This document shows, in pieces, positions 58,441-64,000 of a DNA stretch of 64,000 nt. The translations under genes were made by a program, and so were the position numbers. The stretch's first letter is position 1. Every line of letters starts with the position of its first letter. The notes beneath the pieces are model-generated. The model worked only from the letters and a program-made list of their open reading frames with translations, was not told the DNA's origin and did no database searches. The stretch lies in the NCBI RefSeq assembly GCF_016406325.1, contig NZ_CP066370.1:2976001-3040000 (forward strand), written 5' to 3'. The DNA is from Shewanella putrefaciens. Its GTDB lineage: Bacteria; Pseudomonadota; Gammaproteobacteria; Enterobacterales; Shewanellaceae.

Positions 58441-59250
58441 TTATCTCTCCACCTGAGCTGGATGCGGCACAAAGGGCACACGTTTGAAAAAGAGTTTTAA
58501 TGCTTGCCAATAAATACCGAAGAAGATCTTTAGTGTCATAAAAGGAAAGTGGAATAAAAATGAACGCAGATTGACCGCATTAATTGGCTGGCGTTTCATT
58601 ACAAGAGAAGCATTAAAGAGCTTTTTCCCCTCTTGATTGCCAATCACCTTAGGTATTGAATTATTCTCAATACCTATATTTAAATGTTCCGTCGGTGCTG
58701 AGACATGCCAAACATAACGCATATCCAATGTCATAAAAGGCGAAACATGGAACACCTTATCCGATGGCTGCGGCGCAGTTAAATCCACTAAATAACAATG
58801 ACGTTGGTTCCAAGGGGTATTACTCACCTCAGCCAACATATATAAAGGCTTTTGATTTTGATAACAAAAATAAAAATTAACCGGGCTAAAATACACACCA
58901 AAATGGCGAATTTGCCCAACAAACATCACTCGGTCACATAACTTATCCGCCCCTAGCTCGGCAACTTGGCTAAGCACACGAGCTTTAAGTGACGCAGTGC
59001 TCAAATCTGTGATTTGCTGTTCGCGGGTTTCACCCGTTTTAGCTGTAAAAGAAATAAGATAATCTTTTGGATTAAATCTCAATAAAGCACGGCGCTGACT
59101 GGCAAATATTCGCCCCATCGCACTGATGTTATCAACCTCATCCAAATCAATCGCAAGCAATGCCATTTCATAGCTGAAATTATGCTTGATGGGTGTAAAA
59201 CGACTGTGGAATACAGTGCCGTAATAAATACCACTGCTAAGCGTCGTCAT
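58441..59250 (-). CDS. DUF1365 family protein
   Basis: 269 aa with the family features [30 protein letters not shown] at the N-terminus, [35 protein letters not shown] and KVFHVSPFM. These proteins are regularly encoded between an FAD amine-oxidase-like gene and a Cfa-family gene; no reaction is established. The ATG at 59250 overlaps the upstream stop (ATGA), and one base separates its stop from the Cfa-family ATG. Confidence 0.92.
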   Translation of the reverse strand: MTTLSSGIYYGTVFHSRFTPIKHNFSYEMALLAIDLDEVDNISAMGRIFASQRRALLRFNPKDYLISFTAKTGETREQQITDLSTASLKARVLSQVAELGADKLCDRVMFVGQIRHFGVYFSPVNFYFCYQNQKPLYMLAEVSNTPWNQRHCYLVDLTAPQPSDKVFHVSPFMTLDMRYVWHVSAPTEHLNIGIENNSIPKVIGNQEGKKLFNASLVMKRQPINAVNLRSFLFHFPFMTLKIFFGIYWQALKLFFKRVPFVPHPAQVER

Positions 59251-60497
59251 AGTTCCACTCCGAAGTGTGCACACACATCAAGGGCACTACGAACGCCATC
59301 TTCATGGAAACCATTGTGCCAATAAGCGCCAGCAAAATGGGTATGATTGTGGCCTGAAATCTCCTCACGCCGAGCTTGTGCCTTGAGACTGGCCTCATTA
59401 AATACGGGGTGAGCGTAGGTGAAACGGCGCAATACTTTAGCCTCATCAATCAATTCTGACTGATTCAAAGTGATGCAGAACGTCGGCGCATTAGCAGGCA
59501 ACTGTTGCAGAATATTCATATTGTAAGTGACTGATGCGGGGCGCTTTAAATCACCATCTAAGCGATAGTTCCAGCTAGCCCAAGCAGCTTTACGTTGAGG
59601 TAAAATGCGTGTGTCTGTATGTAGCACAACATCGTTATCTTGATATTGCAAATCACCGAGAACGGCCTTCTCAGTCGATGTAGGATCCATAAGCATCCTA
59701 AGTGCTTGATCACTATGGCAGGCTAAAATAACTTCATCAAACTCAAGCCACTCACCTTTAACGAGCAATCTCACTCCATCGTGTTGCCGTTCAATCGCAC
59801 TAACAGGGGAGTTTAAGTGAATACTCTCTTTAAACGGGGCAATTAAATCAGGAATATAACTACGAGAACCGCCTTCAAGCACATACCATTGAGGTCTATC
59901 ACTGACATTTAATAATCCGTGATGTTCAAAGAAGCGAATAAAAAACCTCAGTGAAAATGCTCGCATATCTTCAATACTTGAAGACCAAATCGCCGCTCCC
60001 ATAGGTAAAATATAATGCTCAGCAAAAAAAGGCGAAAAATGTTCTCGCTCTAAAAAATCCCCCAAATTTCCCTCGGGATATTTATCTTGCTGATAAATCG
60101 CTTTGCAACTTTTATTAAAGCGTAAAATTTCTCTTAAAAAAGTCCAAAAACGAGGGTTAAAAATATTCCGCTTTTGAGCAAATAAACTACTAAAGTGATG
60201 ACCATTATACTCAAGTCCTGTCAGCGTATTGTGCACACTAAAACTCATTTCTGTCGGTAATATCTTTACCTTAAGACGAGCCAATAAACGCTCAAAACGA
60301 GGATAAGTTCTGTCGTTAAATACGATAAAACCAGTATCAATAGCGTAATTTTGTCCCTGATGATGAATATCGACAGTGGCGGTGTGACCACCAATATAGT
60401 CATTGGCTTCAAATACTGTCACTTTATGTGACTCACTCAATAAATGGCCACAGGTTAAACCTGAGATACCAGTGCCAACAATAGCGATATTTTTCAT
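59247..60497 (-). CDS. FAD-dependent amine-oxidase-like oxidoreductase
   Basis: 416 aa. FAD-binding [15 protein letters not shown] at the N-terminus followed by [15 protein letters not shown], a mid-domain with MGAAIWSSS and LEGGSRSYI, and a C-terminal [18 protein letters not shown] that closes the flavin site. Homologues paired with Cfa-family enzymes act on acyl chains, for example the UfaD-type desaturase of the furan fatty acid pathway in Rhodobacter; that role here is inferred. Overlaps both neighbours by four bases. Confidence 0.9.
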   Translation of the reverse strand: MKNIAIVGTGISGLTCGHLLSESHKVTVFEANDYIGGHTATVDIHHQGQNYAIDTGFIVFNDRTYPRFERLLARLKVKILPTEMSFSVHNTLTGLEYNGHHFSSLFAQKRNIFNPRFWTFLREILRFNKSCKAIYQQDKYPEGNLGDFLEREHFSPFFAEHYILPMGAAIWSSSIEDMRAFSLRFFIRFFEHHGLLNVSDRPQWYVLEGGSRSYIPDLIAPFKESIHLNSPVSAIERQHDGVRLLVKGEWLEFDEVILACHSDQALRMLMDPTSTEKAVLGDLQYQDNDVVLHTDTRILPQRKAAWASWNYRLDGDLKRPASVTYNMNILQQLPANAPTFCITLNQSELIDEAKVLRRFTYAHPVFNEASLKAQARREEISGHNHTHFAGAYWHNGFHEDGVRSALDVCAHFGVEL

Positions 60498-61321
60498 AGA
60501 CTCGGATCCTTAAGTGGCTTGGTATTGGTAGCCATCATCTTTTGCCATAAAAAAGCAGGTAAAAATGACAATAGTTTCAGTAAATAAGTAAAACGCCTTG
60601 GAAAATGAATCTCACGCTGACCACGTTTTAATCCGCGGCGTATAGCCCTAGAAGCGGCTTCAACAGTCACTTGCATCGGCATGGGGAAATTATTTTTAGC
60701 CGTTAATGGGGTTGCCACAAAACCTGGGCAAATCAAACTCACCCCAATGCCAAACTGAGTTAAATCCATCGCTAAACTTGAGGCTAAATACTGTACGCCA
60801 GCTTTAGAGGCGCCATAGGCTTCGGCACGGGGAAAAGGTAAGTAAATCGCGCTCGAACTCATTAACCCAATACGTGAACCTTTTGGCATCAAAGGTAAAA
60901 ACGCACCAAGGCAATATCCCATCGCAATCAGATTGGTATGAATAACACGCTCGAATAATGCATCATCAAACGCTTTGGCATCATCGATATATTCACAGCT
61001 CCCCGCATTTAAAATCACTAAATCGAGTTGGCAATGTTTTTGGATTAATAACTGGCTTAAGTCTTTCGCGGCTTGCTGAACTTGCTCGCGCTGCGATATA
61101 TCAAACACGATAATCGAGGCGCCTAAAAGCTCAACTAATGCCAATGCATCCAGACGTTGCCGATCGCGACCACAGGCAATAACATGCCAACCCTGCTGTA
61201 AGTAATCCTGCGCTAGTTGCAATCCAATCCCTGAAGTTACCCCAGTAATAAGCACAGTTTTGTGCTGTGCCGGTTTGATAGCGCTAGATTGATCGACAGG
61301 ACGATAATTAACACTGTCCAT
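60494..61321 (-). CDS. Short-chain dehydrogenase/reductase
   Basis: 275 aa Rossmann SDR with TGVTSGIGLQLA (TGxxxGxG, about residue 27), NAG at VILNAGSCEY, catalytic Ser in LMSSSAIYLP and Y-x3-K in YGASKAG. C-terminal hydrophobic helix LLKLLSFLPAFLW suggests membrane association. Substrate unknown. It overlaps the FAD enzyme by four bases and the NTF2-like gene by one. Confidence 0.92.
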   Translation of the reverse strand: MDSVNYRPVDQSSAIKPAQHKTVLITGVTSGIGLQLAQDYLQQGWHVIACGRDRQRLDALALVELLGASIIVFDISQREQVQQAAKDLSQLLIQKHCQLDLVILNAGSCEYIDDAKAFDDALFERVIHTNLIAMGYCLGAFLPLMPKGSRIGLMSSSAIYLPFPRAEAYGASKAGVQYLASSLAMDLTQFGIGVSLICPGFVATPLTAKNNFPMPMQVTVEAASRAIRRGLKRGQREIHFPRRFTYLLKLLSFLPAFLWQKMMATNTKPLKDPSL

Positions 61322-61758
61322 TACTTTGCCGCCCTATCTTTAAGTAAGCGAATTAGCCCTCCCATGCAAGGCAAGTGCTCGTATAGCATTTGCCCGAGGT
61401 CGAAGTAATCTCGGTGGAAAAAGATTTTCTCATTGAATCTCAGTTGGCTCATACCATCGACAAAAATAGTTTCCCCCTTATTTAACTTGGGGTGGGAATA
61501 CTGCATTTGCCAAAATAGTGAGGCCTGAGAGTTATTCTGTTGTACTTCTTTAATATCAAACTGAATATGCTGAATATTTTTATATAACTTAGCAAAGTAC
61601 TGAGTTAATGCAGGTAAACCGATAATCTGATGCATAGGATCGGCAAATATAATCTTGTCATCGTAAACTCGCTCGAGCAAATGCAGATTGTCTTTATTTA
61701 ATGCTTGATATAGCTGAATAAAATTGTCAACAAGTGTATTTGCATTTACTTCAGTCAT
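61321..61758 (-). CDS. NTF2-like (SnoaL-fold) protein
   Basis: 145 aa with a cone-shaped NTF2 pattern: NFIQLYQALNKDNLHLLERVYDDKIIFADPMHQIIGLPALTQYFAKLY and HRDYFDLGQMLYEHLPCMGGLIRLLK. In Pseudomonas, Vibrio and Shewanella it sits with SDR and FAD genes of this kind. Its role is unknown; it could be a cyclase, isomerase or binding partner. Twenty-five bases after the photolyase stop. Confidence 0.87.
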   Translation of the reverse strand: MTEVNANTLVDNFIQLYQALNKDNLHLLERVYDDKIIFADPMHQIIGLPALTQYFAKLYKNIQHIQFDIKEVQQNNSQASLFWQMQYSHPKLNKGETIFVDGMSQLRFNEKIFFHRDYFDLGQMLYEHLPCMGGLIRLLKDRAAK

Positions 61759-61783
61759 CGCTGTATTACTCCAGAACCCAAAT

Positions 61784-63265
61784 TTATAAGGCAGAAGCCT
61801 TTTTCAATACGCCGAGCACACTTAATGCTCTAACCCTTGCTTCGGTGTGATCCACTATGGCACTCGGATAAGCGGCTTGTTCGGCAAATAATGGCTGTTT
61901 AAACAATAAAGGAGTCTTAGCGGTATTGGGTTGATGCAGTTGCTTTATTCCCCAAGATGCCAGCTCTGGTAAGTATTTACGGATAAAGCTGCCATCTGGA
62001 TCAAACTTTTCACTCTGGCTCATTGGATTAAAAATACGGAAATAAGGTTGGGCATCACATCCACATCCAGCAGACCATTGCCAGCCACCATTATTAGCCG
62101 CTAAGTCACCATCAATGAGTTTTTGGCGGAAATAGCGCTCACCCCAACGCCAATCAATTAACAAATGTTTGGTTAAGAAACTGGCGACCACCATACGCAG
62201 GCGATTGTGCATCCAACCTGTTTGATTAAGCTGACGCATAGCTGCATCAACAATAGGATAACCAGTTCGTCCCTCGCACCAAGCCTTAAACTCTTCAATA
62301 TTATTACGCCACTGAACTTGGTCTGCTTGACGATTAAAATTATAATTTTTAGATAAGTCTGGAAATGCGACTAATAAATGACGATAAAACTCACGCCAGA
62401 CAAGCTCATTAAGCCAAGTTCGGCCAAGGCTTGTATCATCCACGATCACCTCAGGAAAACGCTGTAATAATGCGGCAACACATTGGCGTGCACTGAGCAC
62501 GCCAATCGCCAAATAAGGAGAAATACAACTCGTCCCATCTAGGGCCGGAAAATCACGATCCTGTTTATAATCTTGCACTTTTTGCTGTACAAAATCGCAC
62601 AGCAAACGCTTAGCTTGCCCTTCTCCCGCGCCCCATTGTTCGCTCGATACTTTATTCACGGCTAAATTTAACGCTTTAGGTTCTGGTAAAACGGGCCCAA
62701 GTGGTGCGGGAACTCCGAGTGGCAAAATGGCATGACGGGCGGCAATTTCTCGCCACTTTCGACTAAAAGGGGTAAAAACTCGATACATTTCACCCGATAA
62801 GTTCAACACTGTGCCTAGCGCGAGCAAACAATGTTCATCAGTTAACAACAGCGGCACACCCGCATCAATGCATGCCTGATCGCGAACTCGTTCGTTTATC
62901 TCTGGCTCTGAGCCAGCAAACACCCTTGTAATATTGTGCTGCTGACAATAATCAAGCATAAATTGTGGGATATCCGCAAAACGCTCTAATTGAATTAACT
63001 CAAACTGAATACCTAAACATCCAAGCCCTTTCGCAAGCAGATTAATATGACGTTCAATAAAATCTAATTGAATAGGCGCTACATCATGGCATGCCCACTG
63101 GATGGGAGTTGCAATATATATAGCCCTAAGCGCAGTACCTTGCGCCCTTGCCCAATCGCAAGCCGCTGTTAATGCTTGATTATCGGCAAGTCTTAAATCT
63201 TGACGAAACCACATCAGTGTATCGCCTACATTTGACGTAGCCATTTGTTCTTTAAGTGATATCAC
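61784..63265 (-). CDS. phrB: Deoxyribodipyrimidine photolyase
   Basis: About 493 aa CPD photolyase. N-terminal antenna domain LMWFRQDLRLADNQALTAACDWA, helical FAD domain with TGYPIVDAAMRQLNQTGWMHNRLRMVVASFLTKHLLIDWRWGERYF and WSAGCGCDAQPYFRIFNP. It repairs UV pyrimidine dimers using blue light. I use the GTG at 63265 because GGAG lies six bases before it; a GTG at 63277 and an ATG at 63244 are alternatives. It follows the regulator gene by 37 bases. Confidence 0.95.
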   Translation of the reverse strand: MISLKEQMATSNVGDTLMWFRQDLRLADNQALTAACDWARAQGTALRAIYIATPIQWACHDVAPIQLDFIERHINLLAKGLGCLGIQFELIQLERFADIPQFMLDYCQQHNITRVFAGSEPEINERVRDQACIDAGVPLLLTDEHCLLALGTVLNLSGEMYRVFTPFSRKWREIAARHAILPLGVPAPLGPVLPEPKALNLAVNKVSSEQWGAGEGQAKRLLCDFVQQKVQDYKQDRDFPALDGTSCISPYLAIGVLSARQCVAALLQRFPEVIVDDTSLGRTWLNELVWREFYRHLLVAFPDLSKNYNFNRQADQVQWRNNIEEFKAWCEGRTGYPIVDAAMRQLNQTGWMHNRLRMVVASFLTKHLLIDWRWGERYFRQKLIDGDLAANNGGWQWSAGCGCDAQPYFRIFNPMSQSEKFDPDGSFIRKYLPELASWGIKQLHQPNTAKTPLLFKQPLFAEQAAYPSAIVDHTEARVRALSVLGVLKKASAL

Positions 63266-63302
63266 TGTTATCTCCACTCATATTTTTAATACCGCCTTTT
63301 AC

Positions 63303-64000
63303 TTATACACCCTGCTGCAGATTGACCGTTTGATGCCGAGTCGAAGCCTGCGATTTAGGTGACACAGAATCAATCAACGCCGCTACCGTTGGCATAGCAA
63401 ATGTGGATAACGAGGTATACATGGGGGCAAAGGGTCCAATGACACAGCATGGGAAAGCCATTTGTTTTAGGGTATCGAGTATTTCAGCCTGCTCAGAACC
63501 GGAATGACTAGCATCAGGAATAACTAAAAGTGCATCGACTTTGAGCCTGCCATTTAAGAGCGCTAAATTCCCAATAACCTGCTCACCAAGATCAATAACC
63601 GACACTCGTAACGCCGCTAATTCAAGTAACAAAATGAGTGAAAATAGGGTATTAGTCCGTATTGCATTTGCTGATAACTGTGTATTACGGCAGAGTGTTA
63701 TTACAACAACTCTTGCCGTATGTGCTTGCCCTGCAAGCACAAAACGTCCGCCTGTCCGACTAAGTAATTCACTCTTTAGCCATGCGGTCACTAACTCAGC
63801 ATCGAGCCGTTCGACTAGTAAACTATCAATATGACTCAGCCAAGGATTCAATAACTTATCTTTGACTAAATGAAACGGGTATAAGCCGATTGCTTCATCC
63901 AATATCTGGTGTAACTTATGTTGATTAAATGCCAACAGTGCAGCCGTCAAGGCTGCAATTTGTTCAGTCCAAATATCAGTCACTTCTGTTTGAGTGGCTT
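63303..64000 (-). CDS. MerR/LitR-type regulator, C-terminal effector domain, cut by window end
   Basis: Open to base 64000, so the N-terminal HTH is outside the window. The visible 230 residues show a four-helix segment (AALLAFNQHKLHQILDEAIGLYPFHLVKDKLLNPWL...LVTAWLKSELLSRTGG) and a B12-binding-like alpha/beta domain (RVVVITLCRNTQ...RVSVIDLGEQ...DALLVIP). The E/D-x-H-x2-G cobalamin ligand motif of CarH-type photosensors is not seen at the expected place (CRNTQLSANAIR). This resembles the cobalamin-independent LitR group of Pseudomonas. It probably controls the photolyase operon it heads. Confidence 0.82.
   Translation of the reverse strand, partial: ATQTEVTDIWTEQIAALTAALLAFNQHKLHQILDEAIGLYPFHLVKDKLLNPWLSHIDSLLVERLDAELVTAWLKSELLSRTGGRFVLAGQAHTARVVVITLCRNTQLSANAIRTNTLFSLILLLELAALRVSVIDLGEQVIGNLALLNGRLKVDALLVIPDASHSGSEQAEILDTLKQMAFPCCVIGPFAPMYTSLSTFAMPTVAALIDSVSPKSQASTRHQTVNLQQGV

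Overview
The window is about 64 kb of chromosome from a gammaproteobacterium, almost certainly a Shewanella. The reasons are the protein sequences and the conserved gene blocks guaB-guaA / xseA, der-bamB-yfgM-hisS-ispG-rodZ-pilW-rlmN, pilT-pilU / yggS-proC-yggT-yggU-rdgB-hemW and yggN-glsB-yggL-trmB / mutY-yggX, together with type IV pilus genes, two periplasmic-type peroxidases and a cytochrome b561/YceI pair. Most of the window is core housekeeping DNA. The accessory material is the cut end of an insertion sequence (1-480), a regulator/DoxX/pirin locus, a binding-protein/diguanylate-cyclase pair, a tRNA duplication and a light-response-type lipid operon.

Layout. 1-480: 3' end of an IS4-family, Tn5/IS50-like element with a recognisable right inverted repeat. 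526-14213: purine synthesis (guaB-guaA), xseA, then a long minus-strand run der, bamB, yfgM, hisS, ispG, rodZ, pilW, rlmN covering GTPase, outer-membrane assembly, translation, isoprenoid, cell-shape, pilus and rRNA-methylation functions. 14358-17334: a CBS-domain membrane protein and a cytoplasmic UshA-like phosphoesterase. 17364-22234: YhaJ-like LysR regulator divergent from DoxX and pirin, three GNAT acetyltransferases and two small proteins. 22526-26632: binding protein plus diguanylate cyclase, then MtfA. 27037-35890: ltaE, OmpA-like protein, MscS channel, secreted Tpx, TRIC channel, a Fur-box-controlled membrane protein, yciH, yqgE-ruvX, hemH and a secreted glutathione peroxidase. 36029-45248: pilU/pilT divergent from yggS-proC-yggT-yggU-DUF4426-rdgB-hemW and a DUF885 metallopeptidase-like protein. 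45570-53028: a small unlisted ORF with its own terminator, LysR, yggN, glsB-yggL, trmB, mutY-yggX, yceI-cytochrome b561.

53321-54578 holds two copies of a tRNA-Phe/tRNA-Thr pair in a 683-bp direct duplication. Each copy is followed by one or more degenerate repeats of the tRNA-Thr 3' half plus its terminator, at a 141-142 bp period.

55421-64000 is one tightly packed ten-gene minus-strand operon. It begins with a MerR/LitR-type regulator (cut by the window end) and photolyase, followed by an NTF2-like protein, a short-chain dehydrogenase, an FAD amine-oxidase-like enzyme, DUF1365, a Cfa-family methyltransferase, DUF2878, a chalcone-isomerase-like protein and a DUF3833 lipoprotein. The gene set suggests a light- or photo-oxidative-stress-induced system that modifies unsaturated membrane fatty acids, possibly the furan/methylated fatty acid pathway. 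In this sequence the methyltransferase gene carries a frameshift in a run of eight G/C. This operon is the most interesting system in the window.
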